From Protula sp. h YS-2021 (taxonomy: Eukaryota; Annelida; Polychaeta; Sabellida; Serpulidae), in the NCBI GenBank assembly GCA_949752745.1, contig OX457027.1:11730982-11794981 (forward strand): a stretch of DNA of 64,000 nt, given 5' to 3'. Each line of letters opens with the position of its first letter. Positions within the stretch are counted from its first letter, which is position 1. The position numbers and the translations under genes are program-made. Shown piece after piece: positions 12,490-24,593 of the stretch. A model generated the notes under the pieces. That model was not told the origin of the DNA. It was given only the letters and a program-made list of their open reading frames with translations, and made no database searches.

Positions 12490-12624
12490 CCTTTGGCCGC
12501 TGAGCACGTACTGCCTGTCCCGGATACCCTTCACCTCCTCCTCGTCATCTTTGCACCCGCAGCCGGCCTTGATGCTATCGCACAGCCACGCGCAGGCTGC
12601 AAGCACAAGCGCCACATGGAAGTT
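12490..12624 (-). CDS. Candidate exon with a membrane segment, unidentified minus-strand gene
   Basis: The minus strand has a 'tgtacttag' acceptor, a 45-codon open GC-rich frame and possible GT donors (GTAGCG at its end; GTGAAG and GTATCC inside). The product begins with a hydrophobic stretch, HVALVLAACAWLCDSI, then a Cys-rich KAGCGCK and an acidic DDEEE, as in a transmembrane helix followed by a cytoplasmic juxtamembrane region. Copy 2 (about 51,795-51,930) keeps the frame with several third-position changes plus some replacements. I do not recognise the family. The acceptor lies at the edge of the 66-bp minisatellite. Confidence 0.42.
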
Positions 12625-13690
12625 CTAAGTACAGGACCGCATGGGGCGCCGAACACCCACAATGCGGAGAGGCTTGAGCTGAAAACTAGAGTAAGTACAG
12701 GACCGCAGGAGGAACTGAACACGCACAATGCGGAGAGGCTTGAGCTGGAAACTATAGTAAGTACAGGACCGCATGAGGCACCGAACGCGCACAATGCGGA
12801 GAGGCTTGAGCTGTAAACTATAGTAAGTACAGGACCGCATGAGGCACCGAACACGCACAATGCGGAGAGGATTGAGCTGGAAACTATGGTAAGTGCAGGA
12901 CCGCATGAGGCACCGAACACGCACAATGCGGAGAGGATTGAGCTAGGAACTATAGTAAGTACAGAACCGCATGAGGCACCGAAAACGCACAATGCGGAGA
13001 GGATTGAGCTGAAAACTAGAGTAAGTACAGGACCGCAGGAGGAACTGAACACGCACAATGCGGAGAGGCTTGAGCTGGAAACTATAGTAAGTACAGGACC
13101 GCATGAGGCACCGAACGCGCACAATGCGGAGAGGCTTGAGCTGGAAACTATAGTAAGTACAGGACCGCATGAGGCACCGAACACGCACAATGCGGAGAGT
13201 ATTGAGCTGGAAACTATGGTAAGTGCAGGACCGCATGAGGCACCGAACACGCACAATGCGGAGAGGATTGAGCTGGGATCTATAGTAAGTACAGGACCGC
13301 ATGAGGCACCGAACACGCACAATGCGGAGAGGATTGAGCTGGAAACTATGGTAAGTGCAGGACTGCATGAGGCACCGAACACGCACAATGCGGAGAGGAT
13401 TGAGCTGGGAACTATGGTAAGTGCATGACTGCATGAGGCACCGAACACGCACAATGCGGAGAGAATTGAGCTGGAAACTATAATAAATGCAGGACCGCAG
13501 GAGGAACTGAACACGTACAATGCAGCGAGGATTGAGCTGGAAACCATAGTAAGTACAGCACCGCAGGTGGAACCGAATACGCAAATGCGGAGAGGCTTGA
13601 GCTGGAAACTATAGTAAGTACAGGACCACAGGAGGAACCGAACACGCGCAATGCGGCGAGGATTGAGCTGGAAACTATATTAGTAAGTAT
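12625..13690. repeat. 66 bp minisatellite
   Basis: About 16 direct units of 66 bp with the core 'gtaagtacaggaccgcatga' and 'cacaatgcggagagg'. Because 66 is divisible by three, long open frames appear on both strands (for example 12,531-13,547 minus and 12,886-13,428 plus); these are periodic artefacts. Copy 2 has only about three units (51,935-52,140). The array borders a candidate exon on its left and the hAT insertion on its right. Confidence 0.93.
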
Positions 13691-13879
13691 TAGGGGTGTT
13701 GCGGTACGCTATGCCCACGATTCGGTTCGGTACACTTCTATTATTCAGTTCGGTTCGGTTTTTTTTTTTTACGATTTTGCAAAAATTGTTAAAATTTCGC
13801 CAAAATGGTATAATATTTGTATTTGGCTACATATTTATCGTATAGCAGCCACTAAACCCTTTTAGACCCCAACCCAGCG

Positions 13880-14447
13880 AGCTCGTGGGGGGAGGGAGGG
13901 CGTCTATAGGATTGCCCTCTGTCCGTCCGTGTGTCACACTTTGTTTCCACGAAAGTTCTCCGAAACTATTCACCCTAGGCATATGCTACCTTAAAGAGTG
14001 GAAATATTTATACTGCAGTTAAGTCACGTCGTGTTATTTTTCAAATCGGCCAAAAATTGCCAAAATGGCGACTTGTCAAAAACTGTGATCTCTTGAGATA
14101 ACTGCAATGTAAGCCTTGGATGCTTTCCACGCGATATCCCCCAAACTATTTATCCTAGGCATATGCTATTTTGCACAGTGAAAATATATAGATATTGAAG
14201 TTGTGCAATGTCGTGTCATTTTTCAAACTGGCCAAAAATTGCCAAAATGGCGACTTGTCAAAAATTGTAATCCTTTGAGTCAACTGCAATTTAAGACTTG
14301 GGTGCTTCTCCGAAACTATCAAAAATTGCCAAAATGGCGACTTGTCAAAAATTGAAATCTTTTGAGACAACTGCAATTTAAGACTTGGGTGCTTCTCCGA
14401 AACTATTTATCCTAGGCATATGCTACCTTGCACAGTGAAAATATATA
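13880..14447. repeat. ~125 bp tandem repeats inside the hAT element
   Basis: Units share 'aaaaattgccaaaatggcga' and 'cgaaactatttatcctaggc' segments. The repeat series resumes at 15,268-15,390, so the Tigger/pogo element split one unit. Their internal position suggests they are part of the hAT element, not host sequence. Confidence 0.75.
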
Positions 14448-15267
14448 CAGAGGCATCTCGTTAATTCGTACTCCTCGGGACCAAGGGAAAAAGTACGAAT
14501 TAACCGAGGGTACCAATTAACCGGTGGTCGAATGGACAAAAACAACAATGAACCTTCAAGCCTTGCGGGCTTTCAAGCAGGCTCAAATTGGCTGGTTTCA
14601 ACACCATTGATTATTTTATCCTTTTTCTTTATCCATGAAGCAAGTGTATTTTTATGTACCCCGTACTCCGTCATTATTTCACTTCTGGTTTTTCGGCCAC
14701 TCGTTATTTGCTTTAAGACTTTGAACTTAAGGTTCAATGTGCAATCATTGTGTTTTTGTTTTGATGCCATTTTGCAATTTGAAATGCATGACCACTGTTC
14801 ACAATGTATATACACGCTCCGGAGCGCGAAGTGTCAAAGAGGACAAACGGCATCTTAAGCTGCTGCATAGTACGTGACAGACGATGCTCCGGATTAGTGG
14901 CCAGTGAAAACGCTGTGCACACTAAGACACTCGGTGTATTGGGAAGACCATGTCAATCATAAACCCTAAACCCCCATCATTACTGCCCCACAATGCGCAT
15001 TATGCAACCCCTTCATCTCGCTACACATGATGTCTGAGTAACGCGTTGTTTTAACTGTGTGGCATGCCTAATCTGTATGGCTCTGCATTGTTAAAAGACA
15101 AGAATAGAAAAAAAATTGAGGGTAAATTTTGGGACGAATTATCCGAGTCCTCCTTAATTCGCATTTTTACATAGGAGTGAATGGGTCCCAAAATCGGGAC
15201 CGACGGAATTGGTACGAATTAGCCGAGGGACCGAATTAACCGAGGACGAATTAACGAGGGGCCCCTG
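14448..15267 (-). mobile_element. Tigger/pogo-type element nested in the hAT
   Basis: Ends CAGAGGCATCTCGTTAATTC and the inverted GAATTAACGAGGGGCCCCTG are flanked by TA on both sides (14,446-14,447; 15,268-15,269). TA duplication and this terminal type fit the pogo/Tigger branch of Tc1/mariner. At about 820 bp it is much shorter than an autonomous element, and it keeps only a 5' piece of a transposase gene on the minus strand. Confidence 0.88.
14573..14770 (-). pseudogene. Truncated Tigger/pogo transposase, N-terminal CENP-B-like DNA-binding domain
   Basis: From Met at 14,770 the frame encodes about 65 residues opening with MASKQKHN and containing LNLKFKVLKQITSGRKTRSE and a helix-turn-helix-like EYGVHKNTLASWIKKKDKI. 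This matches the layout of the N-terminal psq/CENP-B helix-turn-helix of Tigger transposases, which binds the terminal repeats. The DDE catalytic domain is missing, so the element cannot move itself. An upstream in-frame Met at 14,815 is less likely as the start because homology-like sequence begins at the internal one. Confidence 0.75.
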
Positions 15268-16376
15268 TATATTGAAGTTGTGCAACGTCATTTTATCTTT
15301 AAATCAGTCAAAAATTGCCAAGGTTGCGACTTCTCAAACTTTGCGACTTTTTGAGATAACTGTACTGTAACACTTGGGTGCTTTCTGCGTGAGTCGTCGA
15401 AAGAGAGGCAAATGCTTCAGTAGCTAATTGGATAATCTAATGAGCTCCTGTCACAAAGACGCAACGAACACGGTACCATTTCACTGTTCTCTCTTCTCTC
15501 TCAGTTCAAGTAATGTTTTTTCCTTCAAATCATTGCTATCGGTTGCCGATTCCTTATTCCAGTGATTGTTATCGTTAAGTCAATCACAGTGTTCGGTTGG
15601 GATCTGCGCACTCGACGATGGCTTGTTAGTATGTGATTCGAAACAAAAACACCAGTTTATAAAATTTATAACGCTGAAATTGATAAATTAGAGACTATTT
15701 TTAAATAAAGCATTACTTCTTTAATATTTATTCGGTGACGAAGCATCTAAAGCAGGTCTCCCCAAAGGAGAGTACTAATAATGATTTTATTAATCATAAA
15801 TTTATTATACTGTTCGTATCAAGGTGCTCATTTTTTAACAAGAAACGTCCACGAATTCTCATAAAATATTTAAAAAGTCACAGAAACTACAATTAAGCAT
15901 TAATATCTCAGATAGCAATCAATATACATGTTATTTTACATCACCGACCTTGCAATTAAGTTAAAATATATCCTGTAACAATCATTACACTTTTGTTCGA
16001 ACTTAAGTTTAAGTATATCACATAGCACTCATTACAGCTTTGTTATAACTTAAGAACATTTACAGAGTTTCTTGATTGCCATAAACAAAACGCAAAACGT
16101 TAATGTCGCCAAAGGTGCAGTTCACATAACAACATCGAGTGATAAGTTCTCAATACTTGCATATTTTCCTTTACAAAGAGCAACATGTCAACGTGCTGAG
16201 GTTCTATAGCTGAGCGCGAAGCAGTACTTTATTTTATAGCTGTCAACTAACAGTGAAAAAATTAAGCTACAAAAAAACGAAAATACCGCGGTTTTTCTCT
16301 TTCAGTTTTTAACCGAACCAAAGAACCGCGGTCGGTTTTCGGTTACGATACGAACCGTAACACCCCTAGTAAGTAT

Positions 16377-18345
16377 AGGACCACATAAAGCACCGATCAC
16401 GCACAATGCGGCATGGACTGAGCTGGACACATTTTTTGGCGGCCGGCATAACCTATACCAAGGTGCACAATTACAATCAATATTTTTTCCCTATGCAAGG
16501 TTTAAATGGAATTCCTCGAGTAGTTTCTGAGATCTAGTGCACAAAAGACATCATATCAGAAATACTGACCGACAGACGGACAGATAGACCCCAATTCAAT
16601 AGTCACCCGCTTCGCGCTCGCGGTTACGGGGGACTAAAAAGTAATTCCTTTCTTTTATTAGTACTGTTTCTTTGGAATCTCCAGTGGGTTTGCCGATTAA
16701 ACAAACTCTGACAACAGATCGAACTGACGTAGAGGTTAGCTGTTAGACAACAACGCGGGGAGTAAGGTTCTGGTTTAATTGTGCTGTTCTACAGCCAACC
16801 TCTACTGCGGTTCAGTGAATAGATCCTTTTAGAGGCCAGCTTTTCTACACCAACGGGTTAAATGGTTTTTTAAATAACATATATTGCCTTTGTGCTTTGC
16901 TGAGGTATTATGACAAATATATACACGTTGGATTGCATTTTACTTTTCCTTTCTACTAGTAGTACGAGTAGTCTGTTCCACGCGCATCTTCCAGAATAAG
17001 AAAAAATCACGCCCCACGAGAATACAAGAATAGTTCATTTAACTCGTACGTACTCGTATTTAGGTAAAACTTGCAGACGAAACTGTTCCTCTTCTGGTGC
17101 GAGAGGAGGACAAATTTTTCTCGTCTTTTTAGCCATTTTCTAAACAGTTTTATACTAGTAACCTACGACCGTCCGCCACTTTTGGGTGGTTTTTCAATGA
17201 TTACCTTTTGTTTTCGGTGTAATGGAGTTCTACTCTGGAATGTCGAAAGTGTAGAATTTTAGACACGTTTCCAGAGAATTGCAAAGCAAACTGAAGTGAT
17301 TGTGTTGAGTTATAGGAAAATTGAATATTTCCGGGCAAAATATTTGTGGACTTTAATCTGCCATATTATTTTGTCATCCCGAAATCTAAGAATTTTGCGA
17401 CTCAGTTTATTAGATAACTACATAAACAACTACTATTAATGGAAAAAGTATACCAAAATGCCGAACATGAACTGGTTTAGGTAGTCCTACCATTTAAAGG
17501 GGTATTGTTTTATTTAGCCGATCTCTCGGGTGATTAATGGCGAGACAAAAAGGACATTTTCGGGATAAATGTTGTTTTCCGGGATGGCGAACTTGCATGA
17601 ACATTGGCGAAAGACCTAGTTTACTGGTAGTTTGTTGATATGACAAATGAAACATCTACTATAAATGTTCAACATCGGATCCTTAAACTGCAGAGTAATA
17701 AGAAACTTATGATAAACAGCAATTAGTGTGTGACATTTTGAAACTGTTACGAACTAGGTGGAGAGACTCTGTACAGGAACGCATAAGCCAAATCACACTT
17801 TGGGCGTTCCCAATAAAAATGCACAAAACTTCAGAGTTTCGAATAAAAATAACCGGGTACAAAATGAAAGGAATGATAGGGAGATTTTGCCTAAATATCA
17901 AATTTCTTTTGCACCAAAAAAAAAAACAAAGATATAAAAAACAAAGACCTCGCCTTCTTGAAACGGGTCTTGATAGACTTTTTCAATAAAAACTGTTAAG
18001 GTTACAAATAATTTTTTTGATTGAAAAATAAAACAAGCATATGAACTCTCAGATGTCGTCGATAATACAGCATTTGTGCAATATTACAGTATTTCCAAAA
18101 TGTCAGTGCTTTTAATAAACACTGTATAAAATATAACGCATTCTTTTTATCTCTTTAAATTTTCTGTCCAGTTCTTTCTGATTTATTCCATTATTTGCAA
18201 CTGAAATCCCCCACCTGATTTAGTTCTTACGTGTCGTAACAATTGCTCGATACCAAAACTACTCTAGAGTGGCTTGTGGGAACCAATTTATGCAACGCAT
18301 TAAAGGGCTAAAATATTGTCATAAGAAGGTGAATGGGAGGAAGAG
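16377..18345. other. Spacer between hAT insertion and element relic
   Basis: It begins with a leftover 66-bp-type unit and a dispersed repeat with a 'gacagacggacagatagacc' tail ending near 16,635. From 17,421 to about 17,925 it again matches copy 2 (52,164-52,655). A short match ('gcattaa...ggct...atattgtcata') recurs at about 18,290 and 53,140. No exon of the phosphatase N-terminus was found here. Confidence 0.5.
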
Positions 18346-19808
<1,463 letters not shown>

Positions 19809-20406
19809 AAAGAAAAAGACTTGTTTGACTAAACTTTATAACAAAGACTTTCTAAATCAACTAATGTTGCAGTAGTTTATTGATTTAAGCGCTGTGTATT
19901 TAAGTGTAGTAATAAAACTATTCAATATATGTGTTGCTTTTGTATGTGTAAACACAGTTTCAACGTTCTTCACATATCAACGTTCAGTTTACCCTTGATT
20001 AAAGACAAGTCCTGCTGAACAGCTTGGTAAAAATGGTTGAAATCGGTCCAGTAGTTTTAAAAATATACTTGATTAAAATTTTTAGGTAAATGACGTCATC
20101 CGTTATGTCATCAATAAAAATATAAAGTCTTCCTAAACACTATTTTGAAAAGATTGTTAAACTCGTTCCAATAGTTTTAAAGTTATCCTCGATTAAAATG
20201 TTTAGGTAAATGTAGGATAGGATGCCGCTTGATTATTGTTTCTTTTGACTAGAACAGTGTTTCTGTGTACAAGTATCAATTGGCAGGTGTTTTTCGTTTG
20301 AAAACTACGCATAAGCAAAACAAAACAAAAATGTACTATCTTTCTCAAACCGTAAATTGCCCATTGTAAGAAAGGGAAGGGTAAATGAATAGAACTTGTA
20401 TTTCAG
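19809..20406. other. Sequence upstream of the first visible phosphatase exon
   Basis: AT-rich with an imperfect repeat ('ccaatagttttaaagttatc' and 'ccagtagttttaaaaatata' around 20,050-20,200). No promoter or N-terminal phosphatase exon could be supported. The exon that should encode the segment before the DHTRV motif is not seen. Confidence 0.4.
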
Positions 20407-20483
20407 TTGACCACACACGAGTTGTCCTGCCTTCGATCGATGGAATCGAGGGATCAGATTACATCAACGCTAACTATGTTCTG
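20407..20483 (+). CDS. Phosphatase exon: DHTRV-SDYINANYV
   Basis: Acceptor 'tttcag', donor GTAAAA. Two bases finish a split codon, then 25 codons carry DHTRVVLPSIDGIEGSDYIN and the ANYVL end. DHTRV and DYINANY are conserved near the start of the catalytic domain of classical tyrosine phosphatases, where the Asn-rich stretch helps shape the active-site side. Ends in phase 0. Confidence 0.88.
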
Positions 20484-20802
20484 GTAAAAAAGAATTTTTT
20501 CAGCTTTTTTGGTTGTGAGGGATTTTTAAAAAAGCGCTGTAAAATGCCGAAGAAAATTACGAGCTACTGGAAATGTGACCAGTTTAGGTCATTTTAAGCC
20601 GCGTTTGTGCCAAGGCATAGGCGTCGATCGAGATTGGTTGATTATTGATTATACTGGTCCGTATGTTGTTTTTCGGTTTAGGACATTTTACAAACAGTGG
20701 CTTATCAGCTGCCATGTAGCAAGCTTATATCGGTTAGCTTTAGCGTGGAGTCCCCTTTGAATTTACGTAATTGTTTAAAATCGATGGCACGCCTTTGCAC
20801 AG

Positions 20803-20937
20803 GGAGTGACGGGCAGGAAGAGCTACATAGTTTCGCAGGGACCACAGCCAGCCACGGTGAACGACTTCTGGCGCATGCTGTGGCACTTCAAGATCAATGT
20901 TGTCGTCATGGTGCGCAATAAATATGAAGGAATCAAG
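20803..20937 (+). CDS. Phosphatase exon: SQGP-FWRM
   Basis: Acceptor 'gcacag', donor GTATTA. Forty-five codons in phase 0 include YIVSQGPQPATVNDFWRMLW and HFKINVVVMVRNKYEGIK. The SQGP and DFWRMxW motifs are core features of the phosphatase fold. An (ATT)n microsatellite begins immediately at the donor. Confidence 0.93.
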
Positions 20938-21053
<116 letters not shown>

Positions 21054-21388
21054 GCCGAATGAAACACAGTTCTTTACAGCTATTAATTATGTTTTAATTC
21101 TCTTTACTTTAATCTATTTATTTCTTAATTTTTTCGAAGTTTTTAGGTATTTTTGTTGCTTATGCAACATTGATGTAAAGAGAACATTTTTGTTTCTGTT
21201 TCACAAGATTTTGTTCTGTGAAAAGAGCGCAATACTTGACCTTTGTTGCTCCTTGTCTTATCAGAATCAGCCGTAAAATAATAGATTTATGCGCATGCGC
21301 ACTGGCAAGTTTGAAATAAAAATGAAATAGAGACTTTTGAACGTTGACTACTCTATGGTACTCAGTTTATTTGTCTGTTGTGTTGCAG

Positions 21389-21463
21389 TTCAAACACCAA
21401 CGCTACTGGCCTGAGAAAGATAAAGAAATAAAATACTGTGACGACAGCATAGCAGTCACATTG
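21389..21463 (+). CDS. Phosphatase exon: RYWP
   Basis: Acceptor 'tgttgcag', donor GTAATC. Exactly 25 codons, phase 0 at both ends: FKHQRYWPEKDKEIKYCDDS then IAVTL. The C/K-x-RYWP motif is usual at this place in the catalytic domain. Confidence 0.88.
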
Positions 21464-21792
21464 GTAATCTTTAAAACTATTTGAAAAAATGGTTCGATTC
21501 GCAAATCGGCATGTCTCATATAACGGCAGTTGTCTTGTACCCTGTAAATCTCTGTCAGATTTCAAAAAGGCAAATTGGAATTTTTTTAAAATTCAGTAAA
21601 TGTTTTAAGCTGAAAGTAAAATCTGATTTCACCCATAACTGACCAGAACGGCTATAGAGAGAATTTTCCTTATAAATATTGTTCGCTACTCATTCAGCTG
21701 TGAAATAAGTAACATATTTCTTGGACAAGATGTAGTGTATTTGTCTATGTTCTGTGGCATGCCGTGTGCGTGTTGATGTTCCCAACAAATAG

Positions 21793-21994
21793 GTGGAAGA
21801 ACAGCAGCACGGAGAGTACGTAGTCGCATTCTCCAAGCGCGGAGCGGCGAGGAGGTGAGGCTAGTGTACCAGCTGCACTACCTGGCGTGGCCCGACCACG
21901 GCATACCCACGGCTATAGAACCGATCCTAGACATGCTAACCTATTCACGGCGCTATCAGCCCACGGACGCCACACCCATAGTCATCCACCGCAG
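21793..21994 (+). CDS. Phosphatase exon: WPD loop and first half of the signature loop, frameshifted
   Basis: Acceptor 'acaaatag', donor GTGTGT. The first 16 codons (VEEQQHGEYVVAFSKR) are in phase 0. The rest (EEVRLVYQLHYLAWPDHG and on to IVIH) is in another frame, so one base is missing between about 21,838 and 21,852; the exon is 202 bp where 203 would keep phase. The WPD-loop Asp, the general acid, is present. The exon ends CAC CGC AG, putting Arg where the catalytic Cys of the HC(x)5R motif belongs. Confidence 0.85.
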
Positions 21995-22004
21995 GTGTGT
22001 CATC

Positions 22005-22352
22005 GAGAGTCGGTTACAAAACCACGTGATTGTCGTGGCTGGATTCGGTTATAAAACAACGTGTTGTCGTTGTTGGGTTCGGTTATAAAAGCACGTAGCT
22101 GTCATGGCTGGATTGGGCTATAAAACCACGTTATTGTCATGACTGGATTCGGTTATAAAACCATGTGGTTGTCATGGCTGGATTCGGTTGTAAAACCACG
22201 TGGTTGTTATGGCTGGAATCGGTTGTAAAACCACATGGTTATCATGGTTGGGTTCGGTTATAAAACCACGTGGTTGTCATGCCTGGATTCGGTTATAAAA
22301 CCACGTGATTGCCATAGCTGGATTTGGTTATAAAAGCGCGTGGCTACCATGG
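22005..22352. repeat. ~36 bp minisatellite beside the catalytic exon
   Basis: About nine units with the core 'ggttataaaaccacgtggtt' and 'gtcatggctggattc' start within about ten bases of the splice donor at 21,995. They create short open frames that are not genes. Confidence 0.9.
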
Positions 22353-24526
22353 ATATATTTGTCTGTTGGCTGGTTCGTAACCAGGTTGTTCTGTTCAGTT
22401 TTTGTGAGACAGCATTTTGGTAACATTGCGTGGAATCGCTGCTTGCAGCTTATTATGAAATGGTGCCCGCTTTTAACCCACCCATAATCCACTTTCGGGA
22501 GGGTGTTTTGCATGCCAGGTTGAACCTAGATACAAGTGATTAGAGTCATTTAGCACGGCACAGATATTTATCAAGTTTTAAACGACTACAAAGAAATTTA
22601 TGTAAAAATCTGCCAAAATCCTGTGGAAAAATTAATGGAGATCACTTTCTGTTTGATGATGACTGATGGCGGTTTCCGACCGATTTAGCACAATGTTATG
22701 AAACAATTTGTGTAGAACCGTTTACAACACGAAATGCCTTACCAAACGCATCCTCATCAACTCACACAAGCTCCTTGTTGGATTTAATCAAATCAAACAT
22801 TTGCTTTTTGATGTTTAAAAAGACGTAGTCACCAGCCCTTAATATATAATATATTTATCCTGTTTTCTAAATTAAGATGACAATACTGTATATATCTTTG
22901 CAGAAGGGGTGGGGGTGATGATTGCTTTTTCAGTTGTTTGAAGGTCATTGGTAATTTTTCTTTCTTTCTTTCTTTAATTTTACGTTTAAGTTCAAAAGCG
23001 GATTTTACAATTTTGATTCGTCGTTCTCGTTCTCGGTTCAGTGGGTGTGATTATTTCGATACGATAAGATTTAGTGGAAATTACTTAACGATCCTGTACA
23101 AACTTTGAAAAAAGTGTTTGTTGTGACATAAGTTGAAACAAAGTAAATTGTGTGTTCTTGATATATATTTTACTAACTATAAGGAGGTGATTAACATATA
23201 TTATTATAAATAAAGTGAATTGACAGGGACACTGTCTGGTGAATAAAGTCACACCTTGGAGTTAATTGCCGTCATTGTATTGCGCCCCCCCCCTAGCCCC
23301 ACTCCCATCCCATCCCATTCCACCCCACATGAAATGGCTGAATTCAAACATAACAGAACAAAACCTGTTATGCAGTGTTGGCGTCAACTTAGGTCTTTGC
23401 TTACGTCACGGCATTGTTTACATAAGCAGGGTGTTGCTTAGCAATCTCTTGTACGTAAATTAGCAAAGGTTTACGTCTTCATAATGTGTTACCTTCTCCA
23501 AATACCCGATGCCTATCCCTGGTGCATGAAACGTGCCTTTTCACTATTTCACTTCGATCGCCGAGATGAAATTTCAAGCGATGTATATATGTCTGTTTTT
23601 GTGTGAATGAGCTTTACAACAGAAGCACGGTAAATACAGTGAATGTTTCTTCAATATTTCCTTGATCGTAGTTTTGACCTTCATTATGAATATGCCATAT
23701 TGTTGTCTATCAGTAAGTAAAAGAAAGAGACTAGATCTTTGAAAATTGTAAAATTTTACCCACTTCTGGGAACAAACTTTCCTGTCCGTATCCTGTATAA
23801 TACCTCCACATGTTTTCAAGGTACCTCTTGACATAATGTGGGAACTTCGATATATTTACGACTAAAAATAAACGTGTGTATGTTTGTCTGTGATTTTATC
23901 AAATCTTGATACATTTTGATTTTCGTATGCGGTAAAACGAATGTGCAATGGAGGCCTTTGTGGCTGCCATATATATGTCTAATTATAAAATGGTAGTTGT
24001 TCAGCATTAATTATTAAAGAAACTCAGTCAGGTGGGATAATATAGTTTGTTCCTCTGTAAAAAGCTGTTCCTAAGGCAGAGGTGATCCTTTATGGCGGTT
24101 CCATGTAACTATTATTTCTATTTTGAATATCTTGGGAAAACTTGAGTGGATCATTAGTCTTGAGGATTTTCTTGAAGATCTTGATCACTTTTATTCACGG
24201 TTCAGTCAAAACAAGCCCTGCTTGATACTGGCAGTCACTGAATTGTAAACAAAAGCCTCGATATCCAAATGACCAATAAGTGGAATTTGGCGGTGCTGAT
24301 GTCAGGCAATAGGTCAAGTATTGAACTGGCTCTTATGAACGGTCAGTCTGCAGTCATCGAATACTGTGTTGTTGCGCCCGTTTTAGAAAATATTTAGCTA
24401 TAAGTACCCTTTGCTGTATTAAGAGAACAGGAAGCAGTGAAGTTCGGGCGCTGTATGTTCATTATTTCGACTGAGTGTGTTGTCCGTCTGCCTTGTTGCT
24501 GTTGACATGTTGCTGGTTTGTTTTAG
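22353..24526. other. Phosphatase intron
   Basis: AT-rich intron between the two halves of the signature loop. It ends with a T-rich tract and 'gttttag'. I see no exon, gene or clear transposon in it. Confidence 0.55.
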
Positions 24527-24593
24527 CGCGGGTTGCGGAAGAACGGGTACAGTCATAGCACCGGACTACACGTGGTCTCTACTCAAATTAGGG
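24527..24593 (+). CDS. Phosphatase exon: AGCGRTG half of the signature loop
   Basis: Acceptor 'gttttag', donor GTAAGT after TTAGGG. Joined to the previous exon it gives HRSAGCGRTG, then TVIAPDYTWSLLKLG. The P-loop Arg that holds the substrate phosphate is intact while the Cys is not. DYTWxLLK is characteristic of the PEST-type group. The last 24 bases are also the first unit of the 48-bp array. Confidence 0.9.

Larger units (their letters stand above)
13691..16368. mobile_element. hAT-superfamily DNA transposon (non-autonomous as seen)
   Basis: Left end TAGGGGTGTTGCGGTACG; right end is the inverted CGAACCGTAACACCCCTA. Both ends are flanked by the 8-bp duplication GTAAGTAT (13,683-13,690 and 16,369-16,376). 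Eight-base target duplications and this terminal motif are typical of hAT elements. The inside holds ~125-bp tandem repeats and a nested Tigger/pogo element, but no hAT transposase frame. In duplication copy 2 only about 20 bases of the left end remain (52,143-52,163). Confidence 0.9.
1..17925. repeat. Segmental duplication, copy 1
   Basis: This block is matched in the same orientation by about 36,390-52,655. Window base 1 corresponds to roughly 36,755, so the left edge of copy 1 lies outside. Long stretches agree by eye at about nine bases in ten or better, for example the exons at 3,377/39,515, the UTR at 3,767/42,253 and the blocks at 7,105/45,086, 10,770/50,200 and 17,421/52,164. Differences are discrete insertions, deletions and minisatellite length changes. 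The match fades after about 17,925, where copy 2 continues into other sequence at about 52,655. The pair shows that the phosphatase locus has been duplicated in tandem. Confidence 0.9.

Noticed and set aside
12531..13547. Long open frames on both strands (up to 338 codons) across the 66-bp array
   Set aside because: The repeat period is divisible by three, so any stop-free unit gives long frames in several phases. There is no start context, domain or matching frame in copy 2.
14532..14858. Plus-strand 108-codon frame
   Set aside because: It is the antisense shadow of the Tigger/pogo transposase fragment.
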